Notes under the pieces: model-generated
What the model was told of the DNA's origin: nothing
Database searches by the model: none
What the model saw: only the letters and a program-made list of their open reading frames with translations
In this document: positions 14,274 to 22,332 of the stretch, piece by piece
Layout of the letters: every line of letters starts with the position of its first letter
How positions within the stretch are numbered: position 1 is the first letter of the stretch
Program-made: the position numbers and the translations under genes
Assembly: GCA_032125995.1 (NCBI GenBank)
Contig: JAQBBQ010000111.1
Span: forward strand, 1-25,836
DNA: 25,836 nucleotides
Reading direction: 5' to 3'
Source of the DNA: SG8-39 sp032125995
Lineage (GTDB): Bacteria; Pseudomonadota; Gammaproteobacteria; Burkholderiales; SG8-39

Positions 14274-15257
14274 TTAGGTGCGGTGGTGCTCGAGCCCCGC
14301 AGGAGGCCAGCTTTCGAGCTTCATGCCGAGCGTCAGACCGCGCGAGGCGAGCACTTCCTTGATCTCGTTTAGCGACTTGCGACCGAGATTCGGCGTCTTC
14401 AGGAGTTCCGTTTCGGTTCTCTGGATCAGATCGCCGATGTAATAGATGTTCTCGGCCTTCAGGCAATTCGCCGAGCGCACCGTCAGCTCCAGATCATCCA
14501 CCGGTCGCAGCAGAATCGGGTCGATCTGGGGCGACTTTTGCGGCTCGGCCGGGACCGCCGTACCCTCGAGTTGCGCGAACACCGACAATTGGTCAACCAG
14601 GATGCGGGCGGCATAGCGAATCGCCTCTTCGGGCTCGATCGCACCATTGGTCTCGATGTCCACGACCAGTTTGTCGAGGTCAGTACGCTGTTCGACGCGC
14701 GCCGACTCGACCGCGTACGACACGCGGCTCACCGGGCTGAACGACGCATCGAGAATAACGCGGCCGATGCCCTTCGTTTCTTCGAGCAGGTAGCGCATGT
14801 TGCCGGGCACGTAGCCGCGGCCGGCCTCGACCTTGATCTGCAGCTCGAGCTTGCCGCCGGATGCCAGATTGGCGACGATGTGGTCTGGGTTGACCACTTC
14901 CACGTCGTGTGCGACCTCGATGTCGCTCGCAGTCACCGGACCCTCACCTTCCTTCTTCAGGGTCAGGATCGCCTCCTCCCGATTGTGCAGGCGAAAGACG
15001 ACGCCCTTCAGGTTAAGCAGGATGTCGACGACGTCCTCGCGCACGCCATCGAGCGTCGAATATTCGTGCACCACGCCGGCGATCTGCACTTCGGTGGGCG
15101 CGTAGCCCGGCATCGAGGACAGCAGCACGCGACGCAGCGCATTGCCGAGCGTATGGCCATAGCCGCGCTCGAAGGGCTCCATCGTCACCTTCGCGTGGTA
15201 CGGGGAGAGGTTCTGCACATCGACGATGCGCGGCTTGAGAAATCCGGTCTGCAGCAT
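14274..15257 (-). CDS. rpoA: RNA polymerase alpha subunit
   Basis: This 327-residue protein is standard in size. The N-terminal dimerisation domain includes ERGYGHTLGNALRRVLLSSM (about 30-50). A flexible linker near 235-250 (VPAEPQKSPQIDP) leads to the C-terminal domain with DDLELTVRSANCLKAENI and TPNLGRKSLNEIKEVL, which contacts UP elements and activators. It assembles the RNA polymerase core. Its position between rpsD and rplQ is the classical alpha-operon order. Confidence 0.97.
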   Translation of the reverse strand: MLQTGFLKPRIVDVQNLSPYHAKVTMEPFERGYGHTLGNALRRVLLSSMPGYAPTEVQIAGVVHEYSTLDGVREDVVDILLNLKGVVFRLHNREEAILTLKKEGEGPVTASDIEVAHDVEVVNPDHIVANLASGGKLELQIKVEAGRGYVPGNMRYLLEETKGIGRVILDASFSPVSRVSYAVESARVEQRTDLDKLVVDIETNGAIEPEEAIRYAARILVDQLSVFAQLEGTAVPAEPQKSPQIDPILLRPVDDLELTVRSANCLKAENIYYIGDLIQRTETELLKTPNLGRKSLNEIKEVLASRGLTLGMKLESWPPAGLEHHRT

Positions 15258-15296
15258 AGTTAGTGTCCTGGGTCCTGGTGGGGGGCGGCGCCCGGG

Positions 15297-15926
15297 TTAC
15301 TTGGAGAAAAGCTCGACGACGAGACTTTCGTTGATCGTCGGGGACAGATCGCTACGCGCGGGCAATGCCTTAAAAGTGCCCTTCAGCGCCTTGACGTCAA
15401 GCTCGAGCCATTCGGGCACGCCACGCGACTCGACGGCCTCGACGGCTGCCTTGATCCGCAGCTGCGCCTTGGCGCGTTCGGCGACCTCGATGACGTCTCC
15501 CGGTCGAACCTGATACGAGGGAATGTTCACGCGCCGGCTGTTGACCAGGATGGCGTTATGGCGCACGACCTGGCGGGCCTCGGTACGCGAGGCGCCGAAT
15601 CCCATGCGGTAGACGACGTTGTCGAGGCGTGATTCGAGCAGTTGCAGCAGCCGCTCGCCGGTCACGCCCTTGGTGCGCGAGGCGTTCGCGTACGTCTTGC
15701 GAAACTGGCGCTCGAGCACGCCGTAGGTGCGGCGCATCTTCTGCTTCTCGCGCAGCTGCTTACCGTAATCAGACAGACGCATGCCGCTGCGCTGCCCGTG
15801 CTGGCCGGGCGCGTAGCTACGGCGCTCGATTGCGCATTTGTCAGTGAAGCACTTCTCGCCCTTAAGAAAGAGCTTCTCGCCTTCACGCCGACATTGCCGG
15901 CACTTGGGGTCAAGGTTCCTCGCCAT
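15297..15926 (-). CDS. rpsD: 30S ribosomal protein S4 (zinc-type)
   Basis: This 209-residue protein is full length. The N-terminus has a four-cysteine zinc set (C9, C12, C26, C31, in CRQC and KCFTDKC), the C+ form of S4. The S4 RNA-binding domain lies at about 97-160 (RLDNVVYRMGFGASRTEARQ and HNAILVNSRRVNIPSY). S4 nucleates assembly of the small-subunit body and, in E. coli, represses its own operon at the rpsM leader. Confidence 0.97.
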   Translation of the reverse strand: MARNLDPKCRQCRREGEKLFLKGEKCFTDKCAIERRSYAPGQHGQRSGMRLSDYGKQLREKQKMRRTYGVLERQFRKTYANASRTKGVTGERLLQLLESRLDNVVYRMGFGASRTEARQVVRHNAILVNSRRVNIPSYQVRPGDVIEVAERAKAQLRIKAAVEAVESRGVPEWLELDVKALKGTFKALPARSDLSPTINESLVVELFSK

Positions 15927-15942
15927 GGATTCTCCTTAGCCG

Positions 15943-16365
15943 TTAGACGCGGCGCCGCTTCGGCGGGCGGCATCCGTTGTGCGGAATCGGCGTCACGTCC
16001 GAAATGCTCGAAATCTTGAGGCCGACCGCGTTCAGCGCGCGTACCGCAGAATCGCGCCCGGGGCCCGGGCCTTTAACGCGCACTTCAATGTTTTTCACGC
16101 CGTACTCCTGCGCCACGCGGCCCGCACGCTCCGCCGCAACCTGCGCGGCAAACGGGGTCGACTTGCGCGAACCCTTGAAGCCCGCGTTGCCCGAGGTGGC
16201 CCATGCCAGCGTATTGCCCTGCCGGTCGGTGATCGTCACGATGGTGTTGTTGAACGACGCCCGCACATGCGCAATGCCATCGGAGACGTTCTTCTTCACC
16301 TTCTTGCGCATGCGTGCCGCGGATTGCTGCGCTTTTGCCTGCTGAGACGGATTCCTCGTCGCCAT
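15943..16365 (-). CDS. rpsK: 30S ribosomal protein S11
   Basis: This 140-residue protein has the conserved centre HVRASFNNTIVTITDRQGN and the C-terminal KGPGPGRDSAVRALNAVG, ending in DVTPIPHNGCRPPKRRRV. S11 forms part of the platform near the E site. AAGGAA (16375-16370) is its ribosome-binding site and further AAGGAAC copies lie just upstream. It starts 96 bp after the rpsM stop, a longer gap than usual in this operon. Confidence 0.97.
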   Translation of the reverse strand: MATRNPSQQAKAQQSAARMRKKVKKNVSDGIAHVRASFNNTIVTITDRQGNTLAWATSGNAGFKGSRKSTPFAAQVAAERAGRVAQEYGVKNIEVRVKGPGPGRDSAVRALNAVGLKISSISDVTPIPHNGCRPPKRRRV

Positions 16366-16461
16366 GCGGTTCCTTCGTTACGTTCCTTGGTTCCTTGGTT
16401 CCTGCGTTACTGCGTCTTCGGGTCGCGCGCGAAGCGCGCCCAGCCGGGTCTGTCTAACCCC
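16366..16461 (-). promoter_or_regulatory. rpsM-rpsK intercistronic region with repeated SD-like motifs
   Basis: On the transcript strand, GGAACCAA repeats in tandem (TTCCTTGG at 16383-16390 and 16391-16398 on the + strand, with a partial third copy at 16399-16402), upstream of the actual ribosome site at 16375-16370. Near the rpsM stop, GCGCGC (16425-16430 and 16434-16439) forms a short hairpin with a UUC loop. Repeated ribosome-binding-like motifs could act as standby sites or simply be a slippage repeat. Confidence 0.4.
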
Positions 16462-16842
16462 TTAGCCCTTCGACGGTGTCGCCTTGTTGGCAATCGCCGC
16501 TTTGCGTGGCCCCTTGCGCGTACGTGCGTTCGTGCGGGTACGTTGGCCGCGTGCGGGAAGCCCCTTGCGGTGGCGTGAGCCGCGGTAGCAGCCCAGGTCC
16601 ATGAGCCGCTTGATCGACATCGACACCTCGCGGCGCAGGTCGCCCTCGACCGATACCCGCCCGACGGATTCGCGCAGCCGGTCCAGCTCGGCGTCCGTGA
16701 GGTCCTTGATCTTGCGCGTGACGTCGAGGCCGGCCGAGGCGCAGATCACCTGCGCGCGGGTACGGCCGATGCCATAGATCGACGTCAACGCGATGCTCGC
16801 CTGCTGGTGGTTCGGGATGTTGATGCCTGCAATCCGTGCCAT
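16462..16842 (-). CDS. rpsM: 30S ribosomal protein S13
   Basis: This 126-residue protein begins MARIAGINIPNHQQ, contains SIYGIGRTRAQVIC, and ends in the basic tail RGQRTRTNARTRKGPRK. S13 lies in the head of the small subunit and contacts the P-site tRNA and L5. The ribosome site reads GAGGTTAGGCAC before ATG 16842 and is preceded by a hairpin (16855-16872). Confidence 0.97.
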   Translation of the reverse strand: MARIAGINIPNHQQASIALTSIYGIGRTRAQVICASAGLDVTRKIKDLTDAELDRLRESVGRVSVEGDLRREVSMSIKRLMDLGCYRGSRHRKGLPARGQRTRTNARTRKGPRKAAIANKATPSKG

Positions 16843-16854
16843 GTGCCTAACCTC

Positions 16855-16872
16855 TTCCGCGCAAACGCGGAA
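16855..16872 (-). promoter_or_regulatory. Hairpin in the rpsM leader
   Basis: TTCCGCG (16855-16861) and CGCGGAA (16866-16872) form a 7-bp stem with a 4-base loop, ending only a few bases before the rpsM ribosome site. In E. coli, S4 represses the alpha operon through a structured leader at this position; whether this simple hairpin does the same is not known. Confidence 0.4.
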
Positions 16873-16936
16873 AACCTGAGAGTTTAACTGGAAAACACTT
16901 TACGATCAATGTCTTAAAACGAGACGGCGCGCCTAC

Positions 16937-17050
16937 CTAGCCCTGGCGCTGCTTGTGCCGCGGATTGCTGCAGAGCACACGCACGACCCGCTTGCGGCGC
17001 ACGATTTTGCACTTGCGACACAACTTCTTCACCGATGCCATCACTTTCAT
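16937..17050 (-). CDS. rpmJ: 50S ribosomal protein L36 (zinc-type)
   Basis: This very small gene encodes 37 residues: MKVMASVKKLCRKCKIVRRK, then VVRVLCSNPRHKQRQG. The zinc ligands C11, C14, C27 and H32 are all present (C+ form). ATG 17050 is used because it gives the standard L36 N-terminus; ATG 17041 is an internal alternative. It follows secY by 63 bp with no infA between them, and precedes rpsM by 94 bp. Confidence 0.95.
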   Translation of the reverse strand: MKVMASVKKLCRKCKIVRRKRVVRVLCSNPRHKQRQG

Positions 17051-17113
17051 GGTTCTTGCCCTTTCCTCGTTGCGCCCGCAACAACACGCTGCCTACGTGC
17101 GCCCGCTGTCACT

Positions 17114-18439
17114 CTATCGCGCCGGCAGACCGCCGCCGCGGAAATTCGACTTTTTCAACAGACTCTCGTATTGATGCGACATGACATAGGCCTGCACCTG
17201 CGCCATGAAATCCATGGTCACGACGACGATGATCAGCAGCGAAGTGCCGCCGAAATAGAACGGTACGTTCCAGCGCAGGATGAGGAATTCCGGCATCAGG
17301 CACACCAGCGCCACGTAAATTGCACCACCGAAGGTCAGGCGGGTGAGAATCCGTTCCAGGTACTTCGCGGTCTGATCGCCCGGACGGATTCCCGGGACGA
17401 AGGCGCCTGATTTTTTCAGGTTGTCCGCCGTCTCTTTCGGGTTGTACTGCAGCGCGGTGTAGAAAAAGCAAAAGAAGATGATCAGCCCCGCGTACATCAG
17501 TACGTAGATCGGCTGTCCCGGCGTAAGTGTCGCGGAAATGTCGCGCAGCCAGAGCATGCCTTCGGCCGAGCTGAACCAACCGAGCAGCGTGGCCGGGAAC
17601 AGGATCAGCGAGCTCGCGAAGATCGGCGGGATCACGCCCGCCATGTTGAGCTTGAAGGGCAGGTGCGAGCTCTGCCCGCCATAGACCTTGTTGCCGACCT
17701 GGCGCTTGGCGTAGTTGACGAGAATTTTGCGCTGGCCGCGCTCGACGAAGCAGACGAACGCCGTCACCAGCAAGACCGCGACGCCAATGAACAGTGCCGT
17801 CAGCGGGTGCATCGCGCCCGTGCGAACCAGTTCGAGCGTGCCGGCGATCGCGCTAGGAAGGCCCGCCGCGATGCCCGCAAAAATGATGATTGAAATGCCG
17901 TTGCCGAGTCCGCGCTCGGTGATCTGCTCGCCGAGCCACATGATGAACATGGTCCCCGTCACGAGCGTCGTCACCGTCGCGATGCGGAACATTAGGCCGG
18001 GTTCCAGCACCAAGCCGGGCTGCGACTCAAGCGCGATCGAGATGCCGGTCGCCTGGAACAGCGAAAGGAACACGGTTCCGTAGCGCGTGTACTGGGTGAT
18101 CTTGCGTCGCCCCGACTCGCCCTCTTTCTTCAGCGCCTCGAGCTTGGGCGAGACGGCAGACATCAACTGCATGATGATCGAGGCCGAGATGTACGGCATG
18201 ATCCCCAGCGCAAGAATCGAGAAGCGCCGCAGCGCCCCGCCCGAGAACATGTTGAACATGCCCAGCAATCCACCCTGCTGATCCTTGAACAGATCGGCGA
18301 GCACGACGGGGTCGATGCCGGGCACGGGGATGTGCGCCCCGATGCGGTAGACCACCAGCGCGCCGAGCAGGAAGAGCAGCCGGCGCTTGAGGTCGCCGTA
18401 CCGGGCGCTGCCGCCTGCGTTAGGAAGTTTAGTAGCCAA
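17114..18439 (-). CDS. secY: Preprotein translocase subunit SecY
   Basis: This 441-residue inner-membrane protein has ten hydrophobic helices. Recognisable SecY stretches include YRIGAHIPVPGIDP in TM1/plug, ALGIMPYISASIIMQL, the conserved cytoplasmic loop GESGRRKITQYTRYGT, the C5 loop around KRQVGNKVYGGQSSHLP and the late GIRPGDQTAKYLERIL. It forms the protein-conducting channel with SecE/SecG. It begins 20 bp after rplO, as in all spc operons. Confidence 0.97.
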   Translation of the reverse strand: MATKLPNAGGSARYGDLKRRLLFLLGALVVYRIGAHIPVPGIDPVVLADLFKDQQGGLLGMFNMFSGGALRRFSILALGIMPYISASIIMQLMSAVSPKLEALKKEGESGRRKITQYTRYGTVFLSLFQATGISIALESQPGLVLEPGLMFRIATVTTLVTGTMFIMWLGEQITERGLGNGISIIIFAGIAAGLPSAIAGTLELVRTGAMHPLTALFIGVAVLLVTAFVCFVERGQRKILVNYAKRQVGNKVYGGQSSHLPFKLNMAGVIPPIFASSLILFPATLLGWFSSAEGMLWLRDISATLTPGQPIYVLMYAGLIIFFCFFYTALQYNPKETADNLKKSGAFVPGIRPGDQTAKYLERILTRLTFGGAIYVALVCLMPEFLILRWNVPFYFGGTSLLIIVVVTMDFMAQVQAYVMSHQYESLLKKSNFRGGGLPAR

Positions 18440-18459
18440 CGATCATCCTTCGCGCGACC

Positions 18460-18927
18460 CTAGTCGGCCGCCGGTGCCGGTGCCGGTGTCTCGATGTGCC
18501 CACCCGCGGCTTCGATCGCCGCGCGCGCACCTTTCGACGCCTGCACGCCCTTGAGCGTCACTTTGCGCGTGAGCTTGCCCGAGAGAATCACTTTCGCGCT
18601 CAGGAACCGGCGCGCGATCACGCGCTCCGATTTCAGCGTCGCCAGATCAATGTCACTCGATTTCATGCGCTCGAGTTCGCTGGTGCGCACTTCAGCCGCC
18701 AGACCGCGCGTGAGTGAGGTGAAGCCGCGCTTCGGCAGGCGCCGCTGCAGCGGCATCTGACCGCCCTCGAAGCCGACCTTGTGATAGCCGCCCGAACGGG
18801 CACGCTGCCCCTTGTGTCCGCGGCCCGCGGTCTTGCCCAACCCGGAACCGATTCCGCGCCCGACGCGACGGCGCGCGGTGCGCGAACCGCGCCCTGGCTT
18901 GATGGTGTTGAGGCGCATCGTGGCCAT
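18460..18927 (-). CDS. rplO: 50S ribosomal protein L15
   Basis: This 155-residue protein begins MATMRLNTIKPGRGSRTARR and has the glycine-rich GRGIGSGLGKTAGRGHKGQ and GGYHKVGFEGGQMPLQRRLP motifs. The C-terminus (IETPAPAPAAD) is a short Ala/Pro tail. L15 binds 23S rRNA late in assembly. It lies 14 bp after rpmD. Confidence 0.96.
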   Translation of the reverse strand: MATMRLNTIKPGRGSRTARRRVGRGIGSGLGKTAGRGHKGQRARSGGYHKVGFEGGQMPLQRRLPKRGFTSLTRGLAAEVRTSELERMKSSDIDLATLKSERVIARRFLSAKVILSGKLTRKVTLKGVQASKGARAAIEAAGGHIETPAPAPAAD

Positions 18928-18941
18928 GCTCTTCCTCTGGT

Positions 18942-19136
18942 TCAGCCTTCCACTCTGAGAAGGTAGTTCACTTTATTGATCATTCCCCGCACCGCCGGCG
19001 TGTCGACGAGTTCTACCGTATGGTTCAGCCGGCGCAGGCCCAGACCGCGCACCGTGGCGCGGTGCGTCCCCCGGGTTCCCGCGAGACCCTTGACCAGGGT
19101 TACGCGCAGCGTGTCGCTCGTGTTCGTCTCAGCCAT
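18942..19136 (-). CDS. rpmD: 50S ribosomal protein L30
   Basis: This 64-residue L30 contains LRVTLVKGLAGTRGTHRATV, LGLRRLNHTVELVDTPAVRG and MINKVNYLLRVE. I place the start at ATG 19136 (MAETNTSD); the open frame continues upstream into rpsE but that part is not L30. It lies 8 bp after the rpsE stop. Confidence 0.95.
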   Translation of the reverse strand: MAETNTSDTLRVTLVKGLAGTRGTHRATVRGLGLRRLNHTVELVDTPAVRGMINKVNYLLRVEG

Positions 19137-19144
19137 GGCGCGTC

Positions 19145-19666
19145 TCAAGCAAGGATGTCTTCGATTTTCTTGCCGCGCTTGGCGGCGATTTCGGCGGGCG
19201 TGTTCATTGACTGCAGACCGTTCAAAGTTGCACGTACGACGTTGTACGGGTTGGTCGAGCCAAAGCACTTGGCGAGGATGTTCGTGACCCCCATCACCTC
19301 GAACACCGCGCGCATCGGCCCGCCCGCAATAATGCCGGTGCCTTCCGAGGCCGGCTGCATCAGCACATGCGCAGCACCATGACGACCGACCACTGCGTGC
19401 TGCAGCGAGCCATTTTTCAGGCTCACCTTGAACAGCTTGCGCCGCGCCTCCTCCATGGCTTTCTGCACGGCGACCGGCACTTCGCGCGCCTTGCCCTTGC
19501 CCATGCCAACGCGTCCGTCGCCGTCGCCCACCACGGTCAGTGCGGCAAAGCCAAGCACACGGCCGCCCTTCACCACCTTGGTCACGCGGTTGATCGCAAT
19601 CATCTTTTCGCGCAAACCGTCGCCGCGGTCGTCGCTCGTCTGCATCCTCGGTTTAATCTTCGCCAT
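19145..19666 (-). CDS. rpsE: 30S ribosomal protein S5
   Basis: This 173-residue protein has the double-stranded RNA-binding-like domain (KMIAINRVTKVVKGGRV, VVGDGDGRVGMGKGKA) and the C-terminal HVLMQPASEGTGIIAGGPMR and KCFGSTNPYNVVRAT. S5 helps decoding accuracy. The start is ATG 19666 (MAKIKPR), with AGAGGA before it; 18 extra codons upstream overlap the end of rplR and are not S5-like. Confidence 0.96.
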   Translation of the reverse strand: MAKIKPRMQTSDDRGDGLREKMIAINRVTKVVKGGRVLGFAALTVVGDGDGRVGMGKGKAREVPVAVQKAMEEARRKLFKVSLKNGSLQHAVVGRHGAAHVLMQPASEGTGIIAGGPMRAVFEVMGVTNILAKCFGSTNPYNVVRATLNGLQSMNTPAEIAAKRGKKIEDILA

Positions 19667-19682
19667 CGTCCGTTCCTCTGGC

Positions 19683-20039
19683 CTAGAACTTGAGTCCGCC
19701 GGCCCGCGCGGCCTCGGCAAGCGCCTTCACACGACCGTGATAGCGGTAGCCAGAGCGGTCGAAGGCGACCGACTCGAGGCCCGCACGCTTGGCCTTCTCC
19801 GCAATGCGCTGCCCCACCACCGCAGCCGCCTTCACGTTGCCGCCATTCGGCACCTGCCCGCGCACTTCCTTTTCCAGCGTCGACGCGCTCGCGAGGACCT
19901 GATTGCCGTCGGGCGCGATGATTTGCGCGTAGATATGGCTGTTGGTGCGATACACGGTCAGACGAACGGCCTCGATTTCTCGCATCTTGAGCCGGGTCTT
20001 GCGCGCGCGGCGCAGCCGCGCCTGTCCTTTTTCCACCAT
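19683..20039 (-). CDS. rplR: 50S ribosomal protein L18
   Basis: This 118-residue protein begins with a basic arm (ARLRRARKTRLKMRE) and has RLTVYRTNSHIYAQIIAPDG and the conserved end VAFDRSGYRYHGRVKALAEAAR. L18 binds 5S rRNA with L5 and L25. It begins 13 bp after rplF. Confidence 0.96.
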   Translation of the reverse strand: MVEKGQARLRRARKTRLKMREIEAVRLTVYRTNSHIYAQIIAPDGNQVLASASTLEKEVRGQVPNGGNVKAAAVVGQRIAEKAKRAGLESVAFDRSGYRYHGRVKALAEAARAGGLKF

Positions 20040-20052
20040 AGCGTTGGCTCCG

Positions 20053-20586
20053 TTACTTCTTCTTGGTCTCTTTCAGCGCCACGACTTCGTCGGTGTAGCG
20101 CACACCCTTACCCTTGTAGGGTTCGGGAGACCGGTAAGCACGCACCTCGGCAGCAACCTGGCCGACCTGCTGCCGGTCGATTCCACGAATCACAATCTCG
20201 GTCTGCGTCGGCGTCGTCACCTTGACGCCCTTGGGCATCGTATGCACGACCGGGTGTGAAAAGCCGAGCGTCAAGTTCAGCTTATCGCCCTGTGCCTGCG
20301 CGCGGTAGCCAACGCCCACCAACGCGAGCTTTTTCTCAAAACCCGCGCTCACGCCTTGAACCATGTTGAACACCAGCGCACGCATGGTTCCCGACATCGA
20401 GGTGGCATGGCGCGAATTGCCGACCGCTTTGCACAGCAACTGCTCGCCGGCTTGTTCGATCGCGACGTTCGCGTCCATCGGTCGCGCGATCGTGCCGAGC
20501 GGGCCCTTGACCGAGATCGCCGCGCCACTCAACGTCACCTCGACGCCCTTGGGAACGGGAATGGGATTTTTCGCAACGCGGGACAT
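20053..20586 (-). CDS. rplF: 50S ribosomal protein L6
   Basis: This 177-residue protein starts MSRVAKNPIPVPKGVEV and has the two L6 repeats: GPLG and the GFEKKLALVGVGYRAQ region, then the C-terminal GIDRQQVGQVAAEVRAYRSP and EPYKGKGVRY. L6 sits near the sarcin-ricin loop. ATG 20586, with AGGA eight bases upstream, is chosen over an upstream in-frame start that overlaps rpsH. Confidence 0.97.
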   Translation of the reverse strand: MSRVAKNPIPVPKGVEVTLSGAAISVKGPLGTIARPMDANVAIEQAGEQLLCKAVGNSRHATSMSGTMRALVFNMVQGVSAGFEKKLALVGVGYRAQAQGDKLNLTLGFSHPVVHTMPKGVKVTTPTQTEIVIRGIDRQQVGQVAAEVRAYRSPEPYKGKGVRYTDEVVALKETKKK

Positions 20587-20596
20587 CGGTCGCTTC

Positions 20597-20992
20597 CTAC
20601 GCCACGATGAAAAGCAATTCGCCGCCGACGCCGGTCGCACGCGCGCGGCGGTCGGTCATGACACCGTGCGAGGTCGACAGTATCGCCACCCCGAGGCCGT
20701 TCATCACCCGCGGGATATCGTTGCGGCCCTTGTAGACGCGAAGACCCGGCTTCGAAACCCGCTCGATCCGCTCGATGACCGGTTTGCCGGCATAGTATTT
20801 GAGGCCGATCGAGAGCTCCGACTTCCCCTCGCGCTGTTGCACCGCATAGTCCTCGATATAGCCCTCGTCCTTCAGGACCTGCGCGATCGACGCCTTGAGA
20901 TGGGAGCCGGGCATCACGACTTCCGTATGTCCGATCATCTGCCCATTGCGAATGCGGGTCAGCATGTCGGCGACAGGATCGCTCATGCTCAT
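20597..20992 (-). CDS. rpsH: 30S ribosomal protein S8
   Basis: This 131-residue protein begins MSMSDPVADMLTRIRNGQ and ends GLGVAILSTSHGVMTDRRAR plus a short GGELLFIVA. S8 binds helix 21 of 16S rRNA and, in E. coli, regulates the spc operon at the rplX-rplE junction. ATG 20992 and ATG 20986 are both possible; they differ by two residues. It is 10 bp after rpsN. Confidence 0.96.
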   Translation of the reverse strand: MSMSDPVADMLTRIRNGQMIGHTEVVMPGSHLKASIAQVLKDEGYIEDYAVQQREGKSELSIGLKYYAGKPVIERIERVSKPGLRVYKGRNDIPRVMNGLGVAILSTSHGVMTDRRARATGVGGELLFIVA

Positions 20993-21002
20993 GCCTGCCC
21001 CC

Positions 21003-21308
21003 TCACCAGCTCGCCTTGACGATGCCCGGCACTTCGCCGCGCATCGCGAGCTCGCGCAACTTGTTGCGCCCGAGCCTAAATTTTCGATAGACGCCGCGCG
21101 GTCGCCCGGTCAGCGCGCAGCGGTTGCGCAGGCGCGACGGTGACGCATCACGCGGGAGCTTCTGCAGCTTCTCGCGCACCGCGTCCTTCTCCTCGTCACT
21201 GCGGTTCGCGTCATGCAAAACCGCAAAAAACTCGGCCCGTTTCGCCTTGAACTTTGCGACGGTCTTGCGGCGTTTCTTTTCGCGGTTCGTAACTGAGAGT
21301 CTCGCCAT
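21003..21308 (-). CDS. rpsN: 30S ribosomal protein S14 (zinc-free, long form)
   Basis: The 101-residue length and the lack of the CxxC pairs identify the C-minus, E. coli-like S14. It starts MARLSVTNREKKRR and ends with CALTGRPRGVYRKFRLGRN and GEVPGIVKASW. ATG 21308 has GAGGA just upstream. It lies 7 bp after rplE. Confidence 0.96.
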   Translation of the reverse strand: MARLSVTNREKKRRKTVAKFKAKRAEFFAVLHDANRSDEEKDAVREKLQKLPRDASPSRLRNRCALTGRPRGVYRKFRLGRNKLRELAMRGEVPGIVKASW

Positions 21309-21315
21309 ATGGTCC

Positions 21316-21978
21316 TCAGGGTCTGAACGGGAAGCGGAACGCGGCGAGCAGCGCGCGCGCCTCATCGTCCGTCTTCGCCGTGGTGGTGATACTGATATTG
21401 AGACCCCGAATCGTGTCGACCTTGTCGTAGTCGATCTCGGGAAAGATGATCTGCTCCTTCACGCCCAGGCTGTAGTTCCCGCGCCCGTCGAAGGCCCGGC
21501 TCGACACGCCCCGGAAGTCGCGGATCCGCGGGATCGATATGTTGACCAGGCGGTCGAGAAATTCGTACATCCGTGACCCGCGCAGGGTCACCATGCAGCC
21601 GACTGGAAAGCCGGCGCGCACCTTGAACGCGGCGATCGATTTACGCGCCATCGTGGCAACCGGTTTCTGACCCGCAATCCGCGTCATGTCACCCAGCGCG
21701 TTGTCCAGAACCTTCTTGTCGGCGGTTGCCTCACCAACGCCCATGTTGAGCGTGATCTTGCGCAGCCGCGGCACCTGCATGACCGACGCGTAGCCGAACT
21801 TCTGCATCAGATCCGGAACAACCTTCTCGCGATAGAACTGCTGCAGGCGCGCCGGGGGCAGCGGTCCCACAGCCTCGGTGGCAACCGGTGGCTGCGTCGG
21901 CTTCGCCGGCCGTTGCGGCTTCGCCGCCTTCGCGGGCTTGCCGGACTCCGCCTTCGGGGATGGGGTCTGTTTCGCCAT
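21316..21978 (-). CDS. rplE: 50S ribosomal protein L5 with N-terminal extension
   Basis: The core L5 begins around residue 43 (ARLQQFYREKVVPDLMQKFG) and continues with KITLNMGVGEATADKK, TLRGSRMYEFLDRLVNISIP, RDFRGVSSRAFDGRGNYSLG and GLNISITTTAKTDDEARALL. L5 binds 5S rRNA and contacts S13 in an intersubunit bridge. About 42 residues rich in Lys, Ala and Pro (KPAKAAKPQRPAKP) precede the core; typical L5 is about 179 residues against 220 here. ATG 21978 is chosen because GAGGGA lies 7-8 bases upstream. There is no good start close to the core, so the extension looks real. Confidence 0.94.
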   Translation of the reverse strand: MAKQTPSPKAESGKPAKAAKPQRPAKPTQPPVATEAVGPLPPARLQQFYREKVVPDLMQKFGYASVMQVPRLRKITLNMGVGEATADKKVLDNALGDMTRIAGQKPVATMARKSIAAFKVRAGFPVGCMVTLRGSRMYEFLDRLVNISIPRIRDFRGVSSRAFDGRGNYSLGVKEQIIFPEIDYDKVDTIRGLNISITTTAKTDDEARALLAAFRFPFRP

Positions 21979-21988
21979 CGTCAATCCC

Positions 21989-22306
21989 TCACGCGTCTAC
22001 CTGTTCGCCGTTCGACTTGAACATCCTGACCTTGCGTCCATCGGGGAGCGCCTTGAAGCCGATCCGATCGCCTTTCTGCGTCCCGGGGTTGAATAGTGCA
22101 ATGTTGGATACGTGGATCGGCATGTCCTTGTCGACGATGCCGCCCGTAACGCCCTTCATCGGATTCGGGCGCGTATGACGCTTCACGCGGTTGACGCCTT
22201 CGACGACCAGATGCTGCGCGTCGACCCGGCGCAGCACCGTGCCGCGCTTGCCCTTGTCGCGCCCTGCGATCACGATCACGTCGTCGCCCTTGCGGATACG
22301 CTGCAT
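21989..22306 (-). CDS. rplX: 50S ribosomal protein L24
   Basis: This 105-residue protein begins with a KOW motif (MQRIRKGDDVIVIAGRDKGK) and includes VEGVNRVKRHTRPNP and GGIVDKDMPIHVSNIALFNP. L24 is an early assembly protein near the exit tunnel. It lies 26 bp after rplN. Confidence 0.96.
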   Translation of the reverse strand: MQRIRKGDDVIVIAGRDKGKRGTVLRRVDAQHLVVEGVNRVKRHTRPNPMKGVTGGIVDKDMPIHVSNIALFNPGTQKGDRIGFKALPDGRKVRMFKSNGEQVDA

Positions 22307-22332
22307 GACGGTTGTCCTCGAGTCCTCGGACC

